Positions 8,304 to 16,983 are shown, numbered from the stretch's first letter. The stretch: DNA of 29,277 nucleotides from Pacificimonas sp036351775 (GCA_036351775.1 JAZBPX010000009.1:1-29277), one strand, 5' to 3'. Numbers and translations: made by a program. Notes: a model not told the origin generated them from the letters alone.

Positions 8304-9710
8304 ATGGCGGTCACGCAGAGCGCAGGCGCGCGCGAACATTGGTCCGGGCGCACGGCGTTCATTCTGGCAGCCATCGGCTCTGCTGTGGGCCTCGGCAATC
8401 TCTGGCGCTTTCCGGTCGAGGCGGGCGAGAATGGCGGCGGTGCGTTCGTCCTGTTCTACATCGCCTGTGTGCTTCTGATCGGGCTGCCGGTGCTGCTGTC
8501 CGAAGTTCTGATCGGCCGTCACGGACAGGCGTCGGCCCCGGAAAGCGTGCGCCGCGTGGCGCGGGAAAGCGGCGCGTCGGAAAACTGGGCCATCCTGGCG
8601 CTGATCGGCACGCTGGCGGTGTTCCTGATCCTGACCTTCTACTCGGTGCTCGGCGGCTGGGTGCTCTACTATATCGGCTTCTTTGGGGGCGAGATGCTCT
8701 CCGGCGGCTATACCGAACGCGGCGCGGGCGACTTTCCGGCCATATTCGATGCGCTGGTCGCCAATCCCGTGCTCCTGATCGTGCTACACGGCCTGTTCAT
8801 GGCGATTACCGCCTTTTTCGTTCTGCGCGGCGTGTCGAAGGGGATCGAGTTCGTCGCGACCTACATGCTGCCGGGCTTTTTCGTGCTGTTGGTCGGGCTC
8901 GTCATCTACGGCGCGTTCACCGGCGACATCGGCGGTGCCGCGACCTACCTTTTCACCTGGGACGCCTCAGCGCTGACCGGGCCAGTGATGCTGGCCGCCG
9001 TTGGGCAGGCGCTGTTCTCCATCGGCCTCGGCGGTGCGCTGATGATCGTCTTCGGCTCCTATGCGGAGCGGGGCATCAATCTCGGCTCCACCAGCGGCAT
9101 CATCGCGGTCGCCGACACCTCGGTAGCGCTGATCGCCGGCCTTGCCATTTTCCCCATCGTCTTCGCCGCGGGGCTCGACCCGGCGGGCGGACCGGGCCTG
9201 ATGTTCGTCAGCATGCCGACCTCCTTCGCCTCCATCCCCGGCGGGGTGTTCATCGGCTTCCTGTTCTTCATCATGGTGTTCATCGCGGCCCTGACCAGTT
9301 CGGTCTCGCTGCTGGAAGTGCCGACGAGCTGGGCCATGGAGACGTTCGGCACCGCGCGCGCGCCAACGGTTATCGTGCTCGCGGTTCTGGCCTTCGTCAT
9401 CGGCGCATTCGCCGCACTGAGCTTCAACGTCCTGGCGGAGTTCCAGCCGCTCGGCTTCATCCCGCTGTTCGAGGGGCTGGGCATTTTCGACATACTGGAC
9501 ACGTTCACCGGCAAGCTGATGCTGCCCATCGGCGCGCTTCTGGTGGCGATCTTCACCGGCTGGGTGGCGGACAAGAAGCTGCTCGATGCGGAAAACGGCA
9601 TTTCCGGCGGCCTGCACATCCTTTGGCGGTTCCTGATCGCGTGGCTGTGCCCGCTGGTCCTGACGGTCATCCTGCTCGTGGGCATCTTTCCCGGCCTGAC
9701 CGGCGGCTGA
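8304..9710 (+). CDS. Neurotransmitter:sodium symporter (NSS/SNF) family transporter
   Basis: This 468-residue membrane protein is an NSS-family, LeuT-fold sodium-coupled transporter, probably for an amino acid or related amine. The first helix has the family hallmark AAIGSAVGLGNLWRFP, followed by ENGGGAFVLFY, whose backbone and side chains form the sodium and substrate sites. By eye I count about 11 hydrophobic segments, the usual number for many bacterial members (MhsT, Tyt1) as against 12 in LeuT. A good GGGGAGGA ribosome site precedes the ATG. It stands 77 bases behind the GrpB gene, with a hairpin after its stop. Substrate cannot be assigned. Confidence 0.95.
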   Translation: MAVTQSAGAREHWSGRTAFILAAIGSAVGLGNLWRFPVEAGENGGGAFVLFYIACVLLIGLPVLLSEVLIGRHGQASAPESVRRVARESGASENWAILALIGTLAVFLILTFYSVLGGWVLYYIGFFGGEMLSGGYTERGAGDFPAIFDALVANPVLLIVLHGLFMAITAFFVLRGVSKGIEFVATYMLPGFFVLLVGLVIYGAFTGDIGGAATYLFTWDASALTGPVMLAAVGQALFSIGLGGALMIVFGSYAERGINLGSTSGIIAVADTSVALIAGLAIFPIVFAAGLDPAGGPGLMFVSMPTSFASIPGGVFIGFLFFIMVFIAALTSSVSLLEVPTSWAMETFGTARAPTVIVLAVLAFVIGAFAALSFNVLAEFQPLGFIPLFEGLGIFDILDTFTGKLMLPIGALLVAIFTGWVADKKLLDAENGISGGLHILWRFLIAWLCPLVLTVILLVGIFPGLTGG

Positions 9711-9730
9711 GCGGCCAGCGCCAACAGATA

Positions 9731-9761
9731 AGGGGCGCCCGGCAGGTCGCCCGGCGCCCCT
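9731..9761. terminator. Hairpin between convergent genes, probable bidirectional terminator
   Basis: AGGGGCGCC (9731-9739) pairs perfectly with GGCGCCCCT (9753-9761) around a 13-base loop. It lies 20 bases after the transporter stop and 23 bases after the stop of the convergent PEP-CTERM gene. There is no strong T-run on either side, so it is not a textbook intrinsic terminator. Confidence 0.5.
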
Positions 9762-9784
9762 GATCTAATCAGCCATCACTGGGC

Positions 9785-10534
9785 TCAGGCGTTACGGCGT
9801 CGCCGCAAGGCTGCAAGTCCGAGAAGCCCAAGACCGGCCAGACCGGCCGCGCCCGGACCGGGTACCATTCTCACGGACTCAATGGTCGAGAAGGTGGCCT
9901 CGGAAAACGGGTCGAAAAACGCGCCGCAGCGTGCCGGACCGGCCAATGCACCGGAGCCGCCAACGCTGACGATATCGCACGGATCGGTTTCGCCGACGGA
10001 GGTGAACCCCAGAACCAGCTGGGCCCCTGTGCCGTTCGCCAGAAACAGCGACGGTACATAGCCGGTCGTGTCCGGCCCATTGTCGCCGACATTCGTCGTC
10101 CGCGTCGCGCCGTCGATCAGGACCGGCGAATTCACCCAGGGCGCGGCGAAGGCAACAATGTCCCCCGCACTGAAAACGAAAGAGCCGGAGGAGGTCGTCA
10201 CGGTCAGATCGAGAAATTCGACCTCGTCATTCCCGATCGTCGAAAGGGCACCCGGATTGTCGACCACTGAACCGGCGCTGTCGAGAAAGGCACCATTGCG
10301 GTCACGGTCGGCAAGCCAGAGGCTGCCAGATACTGTCGCCACCTGCGGTCCATAGGTCGGCACGAACGTCGGCGGACCGCTGTCCGAAATCTCCTCTGTG
10401 ATCTGGAAATCGAACGTGAACAGCCGCGCAGACCCAACGAGCGGCATGGCAGACGCTGGCAAGGCGAGACCGAGCGCGCAGGCCCCCAGAAGGGCGGAAC
10501 GCGATACAGAAAAACGATCAAACTTACGGAACAT
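9785..10534 (-). CDS. Exported protein with PEP-CTERM-like sorting tail
   Basis: The 249-residue protein has an N-terminal signal (basic MFRKFDRFSVSR, hydrophobic stretch, likely cut after ASA) and a C-terminal tripartite sorting signal: VPGPG, a hydrophobic glycine/alanine/leucine helix and a final RRRRN. This is the layout of PEP-CTERM domains, cut and sorted by an exosortase, but with PGP in place of PEP. The body is beta-rich, serine/threonine/glycine-rich and has two cysteines about 17 residues apart (DPCD and ARCGAF). I recognise no catalytic domain. GGGAG lies 8 bases before the ATG. A sigma-54 promoter candidate lies upstream. No exosortase is in the window. Confidence 0.8.
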   Translation of the reverse strand: MFRKFDRFSVSRSALLGACALGLALPASAMPLVGSARLFTFDFQITEEISDSGPPTFVPTYGPQVATVSGSLWLADRDRNGAFLDSAGSVVDNPGALSTIGNDEVEFLDLTVTTSSGSFVFSAGDIVAFAAPWVNSPVLIDGATRTTNVGDNGPDTTGYVPSLFLANGTGAQLVLGFTSVGETDPCDIVSVGGSGALAGPARCGAFFDPFSEATFSTIESVRMVPGPGAAGLAGLGLLGLAALRRRRNA

Positions 10535-10578
10535 GCGAGAATCTCCCGATCATTCCCCACCGCTTTATGCCCGCGCTA

Positions 10579-10596
10579 ATGCAAACGGCATGCCAG
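10579..10596 (-). promoter_or_regulatory. Candidate sigma-54 (RpoN) promoter of the PEP-CTERM gene
   Basis: The minus strand reads TGGCAT, five bases, TTGCAT. Against the sigma-54 consensus TGGCAC-N5-TTGCW this is one mismatch, with the invariant GG (10594-10593) and GC (10582-10581) at the required 12-base phase. Initiation near 10570 would leave a leader of about 36 bases with the ribosome site in it. Sigma-54 control of PEP-CTERM genes through PrsK/PrsR is known in other proteobacteria. Confidence 0.6.
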
Positions 10597-10696
10597 TTTT
10601 AGCTTTCACTTGGGATTCAGGAATTTGTCATCGGGATAGAAAGTGCACCGCTGCGAAGGTGTAAAGTCTACCGACAGCCTCTGCGGCGAGCGCCGG

Positions 10697-11683
10697 TCAG
10701 CCCAAAGCCTTTGCAGCGAGGGTTTTGAGGTCAGCCTGCGGGCGCGCGCCGAAGTGAGAGATCACCTCGCCGGCCGCCACGGTGCCGAGGACGGCGCTGT
10801 CATGCAGGCTGCGGCCCTGCTGCAGCCCCGCGAGGAAGCCCGCCGCGAACAGGTCGCCCGCGCCGGTCGTGTCGACGAGCCGCCCGGTCATCTGTGCGGG
10901 CACTTCGATGACCTTGTCGCCGGAGAGGACCACCGCACCCTTTGCACCGCGTGTCACGACGGCAAGGTCGCAGCCACCCTTTTGCGCCGCGATGGCCGCG
11001 CCGAAATCGCCGGCCTCATGCAGGCCCATCAGTTCCGCCTCGTTGGCAAACAGGATATCGACCCCGCCCGATGCCAGCGCCCGGAAATCCGCCCGGTGCC
11101 GGTCGACGCAGAACATGTCGGACAGGGTGAAGGAGACACGCTGGCCCGCGCCGCGCGCCGTGTCGCGCGCCTTCACCATCGCGGCGCGCGCACTGTCTGA
11201 ATCCCACAGATAGCCTTCTAGATAGGTTATCGGCGCGGCAGCGACGGCGTCATAGTCTACGTCGGCCTCGGCAAGGTCCGCGCTGGTGCCGAGAAAGGTA
11301 CTCATCGTGCGCTCCGCATCGGGCGTGACGCAGATCAGGCAGCGCGCGGTCGGTACGGCAGACGTTGACGGCGGGGTCGTGAAGCCGACGCCGGCAGCGC
11401 GGATATCATGAGCGAACACCTCGCCAAGCTGGTCCTTCGAGACGCGGCCGATGAAGTGCACATCGCCGCCGAGCGCCGCGATCCCCGCCGCGGTATTGGC
11501 GCCCGATCCGCCGCTACTTTCCTGCGCCGGGCCCATCTTTGCGTAGAGCGCCTCGGCCTCTTCGGCATCGATCAGCCGCATTGAGCCCTTTTCCAGGCCC
11601 TCGGCAGCCAGAAAGTCGTCGCTCGCTTTTGCGATCACATCGACGATGGCGTTGCCGATGCAGACGATGGGCGCTGCGCTCAT
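10697..11683 (-). CDS. Adenosine kinase-like PfkB family sugar/nucleoside kinase
   Basis: The 328-residue protein is a ribokinase-fold (PfkB) kinase of the bacterial adenosine-kinase branch. It begins IVCIGNAIVDVIAKASDDFL, has the substrate lid SGGSGANTAAGIAALGG, a cofactor-side FANEAELMGL, and the catalytic C-terminal DTTGAGDLFAAGFLAG with the anion-hole glycines and catalytic aspartate. I chose the ATG at 11683, which has a GGAGAG site at the right distance and matches the family N-terminus; the frame runs open to 11770 but that part is basic and unlike the family. It lies 44 bases downstream of queG. The substrate (adenosine or another nucleoside or sugar) is inferred only. Confidence 0.88.
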   Translation of the reverse strand: MSAAPIVCIGNAIVDVIAKASDDFLAAEGLEKGSMRLIDAEEAEALYAKMGPAQESSGGSGANTAAGIAALGGDVHFIGRVSKDQLGEVFAHDIRAAGVGFTTPPSTSAVPTARCLICVTPDAERTMSTFLGTSADLAEADVDYDAVAAAPITYLEGYLWDSDSARAAMVKARDTARGAGQRVSFTLSDMFCVDRHRADFRALASGGVDILFANEAELMGLHEAGDFGAAIAAQKGGCDLAVVTRGAKGAVVLSGDKVIEVPAQMTGRLVDTTGAGDLFAAGFLAGLQQGRSLHDSAVLGTVAAGEVISHFGARPQADLKTLAAKALG

Positions 11684-11727
11684 GGGGACTCTCCGGATCG
11701 ATTTGTAGGAAGAATTGCCCGCGCGCC

Positions 11728-12822
11728 CTAGGTTGCGCCGGGGGCGCTGTCGAGTTCGGCGAGCGCCCATTGCGCCGCGTCGCGCACGGCAGGGTCGGGA
11801 TCGCTAAGAAGCGCGGTCAGCGGTCCGCGCGCCTCGGCCCGGCCGCTATTGCCAAGCGCGTAGGAGACGTTCCGCACGAACCGGTCCCTACCGATCCGCT
11901 TGACCGGCGATCCGGAGAAGAGTTCCCGAAACGCCTCGTCCGTCAGCGCAGCGAGCTCGGTGAGCTTCGGCGCATCAAGACCGCGGCGCGGGTGGAACCG
12001 CATGTCGCGCGCGGCCTTCGCGAACTTGTTCCAGGGACAGACCGCCAGACAGTCATCGCACCCATAGATCCGGTTCCCCATTGGACGGCGGAACTCTTCG
12101 GGAATCGGCCCGGCATGTTCGATGGTCAGGTAGGCGAGGCAGCGCCGCGCATCGAGGCGGTAGGGCTCCGGGAACGCATCGGTGGGACAGGCATCCTGGC
12201 ACGCCGTGCAACTGCCGCAACGATCCGCATGGGGCGTGTCCGGTTCCAGCGCCAGCGTTGTGTAGATCGCGCCGAGGAACAGCCAAGAGCCCTCATCGGT
12301 CGACACCAGGTTCGTATGCTTCCCCTGCCAGCCGACGCCTGCCGCCGCCGCCAGCGGCTTTTCCATTACCGGCGCGGTATCGACAAAGACCTTCACCTCC
12401 GCGCCCGGTTCTTCGGCAACCAGCCAGCGCGCGACCCGTTTCAGCGCCTTCTTGACGATGACATGATAGTCCGCGCCGTGGGCATAGACCGACATCGCGC
12501 CGATCTCCGGGCAGGCCGCATGGCGCAGCGGATCGATCGGCGGCGCGTAGCTCATGCCCAGCATGATGACACTTCGACAATCGGGCCACAGGTCCCGGGG
12601 CGAACGCCGCCGCTCCGCCTTTTCCGGCATCCAAGCCATATCGCCGTGCATTCCCTCGGCCAGCCAGCGGTCGAGGCGCGGCCCTGCCTCCGGAATGGCA
12701 TCGGCCCGGCACACGCCGATGGCCGCGAAACCGGCGGCTGCGGCTTCCCGTCGCAAAGCCGTTGAGAGTTTGTTATCCGGCACGGGCCGATATGTAGCGT
12801 TACAGGCGTCCTTGGCCAGCAT
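11728..12822 (-). CDS. queG: Epoxyqueuosine reductase QueG
   Basis: QueG carries out the last step of queuosine synthesis, reducing epoxyqueuosine in tRNA with a cobalamin cofactor and two 4Fe-4S clusters. The cluster ligands are visible as CGSCTACQDACPTDA and CDDCLAVCPWN, with the intervening LDARRCLAYLTIEH block. The N-terminal LWPDCRSVIMLGMSYAP and YAHGADYH blocks belong to the family, and the C-terminus ends in a HEAT-like PDPAVRDAAQWALAEL repeat. The start is uncertain: ATG at 12822 (used here), GTG at 12834, or GTG at 12783, which best fits the usual family length; none has a clear ribosome site. Confidence 0.93.
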   Translation of the reverse strand: MLAKDACNATYRPVPDNKLSTALRREAAAAGFAAIGVCRADAIPEAGPRLDRWLAEGMHGDMAWMPEKAERRRSPRDLWPDCRSVIMLGMSYAPPIDPLRHAACPEIGAMSVYAHGADYHVIVKKALKRVARWLVAEEPGAEVKVFVDTAPVMEKPLAAAAGVGWQGKHTNLVSTDEGSWLFLGAIYTTLALEPDTPHADRCGSCTACQDACPTDAFPEPYRLDARRCLAYLTIEHAGPIPEEFRRPMGNRIYGCDDCLAVCPWNKFAKAARDMRFHPRRGLDAPKLTELAALTDEAFRELFSGSPVKRIGRDRFVRNVSYALGNSGRAEARGPLTALLSDPDPAVRDAAQWALAELDSAPGAT

Positions 12823-12866
12823 GGCGGGAGGCACCAGAACGAATAGGGGCCGGAAGGAACTGAAGG

Positions 12867-13844
12867 TTGGCAGGCGACATCGCCGTCGAGGCGCGCGGAC
12901 TGAAGAAGAGCTTCGGCGACAAGCTGGCGGTGCATGACATCGACCTGACCGCGCGCGAGGGCGAAATCCTCGGCTTTCTCGGCCAGAACGGCGCGGGCAA
13001 AACGACGACCATCCGCATGCTGCTGGGTATTCTCAGCCCCGACGAGGGGCGCTGCGAGGTGCTGGGCTCGACCGATCCACTCTCCATCGCACACCGCATC
13101 GGCTACTTGCCGGAGGAGCGCGGCCTGTATCCCGCCATGTCGACGCGCGAAACCATCGCCTTCATGGGTGCCTTGCGCGGGCTGCCGCTGAGCGAGGGCC
13201 GCCGCCGCGCCGAAACGCTTCTCGAAGCCAACGGCCTTGGCGCGGAAATCGACGCGAAGATCCGTACCATGTCGAAGGGCATGGCCCAGAAGGTGCAGCT
13301 TCTCGGAAGTTTCGTGCACGAACCCGACCTCATCATCCTCGACGAGCCCTTTTCCGGTCTGGACCCGGTAAACCAGCAGGCGCTGGAGGCGATGATCGAA
13401 GCGGAGCGGCAGCGCGGTGCGACCATCGTCTTCTCCACGCACATCATGGGTCATGCGGAGCGGCTGTGCGACCGGCTGGTTGTCGTGGCGGGCGGACGCA
13501 CGCGCTTCACCGGGACCGTTACGGAAGCGCGCAGTGTTCTGCCCGCCGTCGTCGCGCTGACCACAGAGCGCGCCATTCCGCCGAACCTGCTGCCCGACGG
13601 CGCGCATCAGGTGCCGTCCGGCGAGTGGCGCTTTCCGGTGCCCGACATGGGCGTGGAGGCGCTCTTGCGGCGTATCATCGATTCCGGCGCGGGCCTTCGC
13701 GATTTCACGACGGAGCGCCCAACACTTCACGATGCCTTCGTCGAGATGGTGGGCGATCCGGAGGCGGACGACGCGGCCCTCGCCGAAGAGCGGCAGGACG
13801 CGGCGGATGCAGCCGATCCTGGCGCAGAACGGGCGGCGGCATGA
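12867..13844 (+). CDS. ABC transporter ATP-binding protein (NatA-like)
   Basis: The ATPase subunit of an ABC-2-type exporter, 325 residues. Walker A is GQNGAGKTTT (residues about 40-49), the signature loop is MSKGMAQKVQ (the NatA-type variant of LSGGQ), Walker B is LIILDEPFSGLD, and the switch histidine is in FSTHIM. The C-terminal third after residue 220 is an acidic, alanine-rich extension of unknown role. The start appears to be TTG at 12867 behind AAGGA at good spacing; no ATG or GTG nearby fits. Its stop overlaps the permease start (ATGA). Confidence 0.93.
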   Translation: MAGDIAVEARGLKKSFGDKLAVHDIDLTAREGEILGFLGQNGAGKTTTIRMLLGILSPDEGRCEVLGSTDPLSIAHRIGYLPEERGLYPAMSTRETIAFMGALRGLPLSEGRRRAETLLEANGLGAEIDAKIRTMSKGMAQKVQLLGSFVHEPDLIILDEPFSGLDPVNQQALEAMIEAERQRGATIVFSTHIMGHAERLCDRLVVVAGGRTRFTGTVTEARSVLPAVVALTTERAIPPNLLPDGAHQVPSGEWRFPVPDMGVEALLRRIIDSGAGLRDFTTERPTLHDAFVEMVGDPEADDAALAEERQDAADAADPGAERAAA

Positions 13845-15343
13845 GCAGCCTCGCTACCTATGCGCGCGGTATGGCCGTTATCGCCCGCCGCGACATCGTC
13901 GCGACAGTTGTTTCAAAGGGCTTTCTGATCTGGCTCGCAACGCCGATCCTCGCGCTCGGCTTCGGCCTCCTGATCGGGCTCCTGACGGGCAGCGACCCTG
14001 AACCGAGCGCGCCCACCAGTGTTGCGGTGATCGACACCGGCACCGGCTATGCGGACTGGGTCGAATCCACCGCCCGCGTCGAGCGTGCACGCAGCCGCTA
14101 TGGCCGTCTGCGCGCCCGGTTCGAGACGCTCCGCCCAGAGGACAGCCTGCCGCCGGAACTCGAAACCCCGGCCCCGCTTCTCTCCGTTCCGGATCTCGAA
14201 CAGCTTGCCGCGGGAGAGCTGGAGCGCGTCGAAACCGCCTATGACCTCGGGACCGGCGAAGCGGCGCGTGCATTCGGCCTCGACCGGCGGGAGGCCGCCG
14301 TGACGGTCATTGTCGCTGCCGCCGATCCGCGCGCGCAGGCGGAGGCGCTGCTCGCGCCCGAAGCCGACCGGTTCGGCGCCGTACTTCTCGAGGAGGAGGG
14401 CGGGCTGGTCCTTTTGCGGAGGAGCCCAGGCACGAACATCGAGCGTATCCGCGTCATTGCCACAACGGCCTGGGAGCGGCGCAATGCCGACCGGCTGGGC
14501 CTCACCGACCAGCTGCTCGACCTTCGCCGCGCCGCGCCGAGCATCGATGTGTCGGTGCCGTCGCGGCCCAGTGAACCGGGCGCGCCCCCCGAACCGCAGC
14601 CAGAGCGCAACCAGGGCGCCGAATCGCTCGGCACGGGCGCGGTCATGGTCCTGTTCATGCTGATTTCGCTGCTGGCCGGCGCGCTTCTCTCCAACATGGT
14701 CGAGGAAAAGGGCAACAAGGTCATCGAGATCCTCGTCGCCAGCGTGCCCATCCCGGCCATCTTCGCCGGCAAGCTGATCGCGATGGTGATCGTGTCGCTG
14801 ATCGGCATCATTGTCTGGGGCGTGCTGTTCGGCGGCGGCGCGGCGCTGCTGCTCGGTCAGCTGCCCGACGGCCTGATCCCCGACCCGGAGCGCGGCTGGC
14901 TCGGCTTCGTTCTTCTCGGGCTTGGCTATTTCATCTGCGCCTATCTGATCTTTGGCGCGCTGTTCCTAGGCATCGGCAGCCTGTGCTCCTCGATCCGGGA
15001 GGTGCAGACCCTCTCCATGCCCGTGACGATCCTCCAAATGCTGGTGCTCGTCCTGACGCTGCAGGCGATTTCAGCGGGGCCCGGCACCATGCAGACGGTC
15101 ATCAGCTGGTTCCCCCTATCCGCGCCCTATATGATGGCGGCGCGCGCAGGGGCCGGGACCGATATCTTGCCGCACATCATCGCCTATGTCTGGCTGCTGG
15201 TCTTCGCGAGCGGCGTTATCTTCGTGTCGGCCCGCCTGTTCCGCTATGGTGTCCTCCGCTCCGGCCCGCCGCCCAGCCTGAAGGACCTCGGCAAGACGAT
15301 GAAGACCTGGATCCGGGGCGACGTGGTGCAGTCCAAGGTTTAG
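13841..15343 (+). CDS. ABC-2 type transporter permease (NatB-like)
   Basis: The 500-residue membrane partner of the ATPase above. One hydrophobic helix near residues 22-46 is followed by a long extracytoplasmic region of roughly 200 residues (to about residue 260), then about five to six C-terminal membrane segments with the family motif EEKGNKVIEILVASVP. This is the topology of NatB/YhaP exporters. The frame extends far upstream inside the ATPase gene, but the ATG at 13841, overlapping the ATPase stop, is the natural start. The pair probably exports a small molecule or ions; the substrate is unknown. Confidence 0.9.
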   Translation: MSSLATYARGMAVIARRDIVATVVSKGFLIWLATPILALGFGLLIGLLTGSDPEPSAPTSVAVIDTGTGYADWVESTARVERARSRYGRLRARFETLRPEDSLPPELETPAPLLSVPDLEQLAAGELERVETAYDLGTGEAARAFGLDRREAAVTVIVAAADPRAQAEALLAPEADRFGAVLLEEEGGLVLLRRSPGTNIERIRVIATTAWERRNADRLGLTDQLLDLRRAAPSIDVSVPSRPSEPGAPPEPQPERNQGAESLGTGAVMVLFMLISLLAGALLSNMVEEKGNKVIEILVASVPIPAIFAGKLIAMVIVSLIGIIVWGVLFGGGAALLLGQLPDGLIPDPERGWLGFVLLGLGYFICAYLIFGALFLGIGSLCSSIREVQTLSMPVTILQMLVLVLTLQAISAGPGTMQTVISWFPLSAPYMMAARAGAGTDILPHIIAYVWLLVFASGVIFVSARLFRYGVLRSGPPPSLKDLGKTMKTWIRGDVVQSKV

Positions 15344-15367
15344 GAGCCGGTACCGGCCCGCTCCCCT

Positions 15368-16036
15368 TCAAAAATCCAGTTTGTCGTAGTGGGCCGGGGG
15401 CACCAGCCCCTCCATGCGGTCGGGCAGCAGCCGCCGTACGCTCGGGCGGGATTTGACGGTCGCGTACCACTGCTTCGCGTCCGGATAGCCGGAGAAGCTG
15501 AGCCCGCCGAGATAATCCGCCACCGACAGCTGCGAAAACGCTGCGATATCGGCCAGCGTGAACGTCGACCCAGCCAGCCAGCGCCGATCACCCAGCAGAT
15601 ACTCGATATAGTCCAGGTGCACGACCACCGCCTGCGCCGCCCCGCGCAGCGCGCGCGCCTCGGGCGGTTCGCGCAGCACGATGCGCTTGTACATGCGCTC
15701 CATCATCAGCGGGTTGACGGCCTCGGCATAGCATTTCTCGTCGAACCAGGCGGTGAGGCGGCGCACTTCGGCGCGCGCGGCGGAGCCGGAGCCCATCAGG
15801 GGTGCCTTCTCGATGGTCTCCTCGAAAAATTCGCAGATCGCCTGGCTGTCTGCCAGGGGACCCGGCTTTTCCCCGGCCAGAACCGGCGTTTGCCCCGCCC
15901 GGTTCAGGTCGACGAGGCGGTCGGACCGCGCCCAGGGATATTCGGTTTCTAGCGCGAATTCGACGTCCTTCTCCGCCAGCGCGATGCGCACCTTGCGGCT
16001 GAACGGGCACAGCGGGAATTGATAAAGCGTCCACAT
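15368..16036 (-). CDS. Glutathione S-transferase-fold protein, possibly FzlA (FtsZ-binding)
   Basis: The protein (222 residues from ATG 16036, 227 from ATG 16051) has a GST N-terminal thioredoxin-like domain, TLYQFPLCPFSRKVRIALAE to GPLADSQAICEFFEE with the SQAI glutathione-site motif, and an all-alpha C-terminal domain with WLAGSTFTLADIAAF. The tail HYDKLDF resembles, from memory, the conserved C-terminus of FzlA, the GST-fold division protein of alphaproteobacteria that binds FtsZ. Full-length similarity was not tested, so ordinary GST remains possible. I prefer the 16036 start because it puts MWTLYQF at the family position. It is convergent with the ABC permease. Confidence 0.75.
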   Translation of the reverse strand: MWTLYQFPLCPFSRKVRIALAEKDVEFALETEYPWARSDRLVDLNRAGQTPVLAGEKPGPLADSQAICEFFEETIEKAPLMGSGSAARAEVRRLTAWFDEKCYAEAVNPLMMERMYKRIVLREPPEARALRGAAQAVVVHLDYIEYLLGDRRWLAGSTFTLADIAAFSQLSVADYLGGLSFSGYPDAKQWYATVKSRPSVRRLLPDRMEGLVPPAHYDKLDF

Positions 16037-16075
16037 CGTCGGCGCGCGCATATCAGCAAGGCGCCCCGCCGCCCA

Positions 16076-16852
16076 TCAAGAACCGTCTTGGGGAAGGACT
16101 TCGATCTGCCGGATCGCGCGGACGATGAAGGCCTCCGCCCGGTCCCGGTCGAGCGCGGACGTGCTCATGTCGGCGCGCCGCTCCAGAGCTTCCGCCACCA
16201 GATCGTCGCCGGGATGCCGCCGCAGCCAGAGCCGCCCGCCCTCGCTCTTCGACGCAAGCCTGCCCGTCTGGGCTGCGTGAACCGCGCGCGCGGCATTGAG
16301 CACGCCATCCTCGGCACCGAGGCCGTCAACGGGCCGGTCCAGATGATCGCGGTGCCATTGCAGTTCCTCGAGGATCGCGGCGCGCAGATCGGCTTTGGAG
16401 ACAGGGCCGAAAAGCGATGACGGCGGCGGCCCATACAGCGTGCGGCCCGCCTTCTGGCAAAGCGCAATATCGATCAGTGTGTCATTCGCGATGCCCGCTG
16501 GCTCGCTGCATGTTGTCCAGGCGGGTCCGGTCGAAAGTGCGAAGGCGAAGGGGAAGGGCACCGCCGGTCGGCGCGCCGCTGTCTCCGTACACAGGATGAA
16601 CTCCAGCCCCGCCGCGGGGACGGACAGAGCCTTATCCGCCAGAGCACTTTCGAGGCCCGCTATGGTGTCCGGGCCGAGCGGACCAGCCAACACGCCAAGA
16701 ATATCGATGTCACTCGCGCCCGGGTGAACGTCGCCCTGAACCGCCGACCCGTGCAGATAAAGCCCAAGGAGATCATCGCCGAGCAAACCCCGAACGCGCT
16801 CGGTCAGTGCGTTGAGATAAGTATCGACGACCAAGCTGCTCCGGCCCTCCAT
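16076..16852 (-). CDS. ANT(3'')-like nucleotidyltransferase (AadA-like, DUF4111 C-terminus)
   Basis: The 258-residue protein resembles streptomycin/spectinomycin adenylyltransferases. LYLHGSAVQGDVHPGASDIDIL contains the nucleotidyltransferase GS...D-x-D metal motif, followed by the acidic LEFIL strand. The C-terminal half has the DUF4111 features YGPPPSSLFGPVSKADLRAAI and an all-helical bundle. AadA enzymes transfer AMP to aminoglycosides. Chromosomal relatives are common and often do not confer resistance, so the substrate is open. It stands alone, divergent from the CPBP protease gene, with no mobile element beside it. Confidence 0.8.
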   Translation of the reverse strand: MEGRSSLVVDTYLNALTERVRGLLGDDLLGLYLHGSAVQGDVHPGASDIDILGVLAGPLGPDTIAGLESALADKALSVPAAGLEFILCTETAARRPAVPFPFAFALSTGPAWTTCSEPAGIANDTLIDIALCQKAGRTLYGPPPSSLFGPVSKADLRAAILEELQWHRDHLDRPVDGLGAEDGVLNAARAVHAAQTGRLASKSEGGRLWLRRHPGDDLVAEALERRADMSTSALDRDRAEAFIVRAIRQIEVLPQDGS

Positions 16853-16983
16853 GCGTTTGCCCTACCGGCTACGACAGCAACGGCAGGTCGTCGAGCGCGC
16901 TTCTATTTCATCTCCCCAACTGTAACGCCATATTGCGACAGCATCACAGCCGTGCCATGCCGTTGGCTGGCGTGAAGGAAAGC

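Noticed and set aside
8339..9763. A 474-codon frame inside the NSS transporter gene
   Set aside because: Same strand, shifted frame, arginine-rich and without hydrophobic segments; the overlapping transporter frame is clearly the coding one.
15346..15357. GCCGGTACCGGC palindrome between the ABC permease and the GST gene
   Set aside because: Too short to be a stable terminator stem (4 bp around a 4-base loop) and no T-run.
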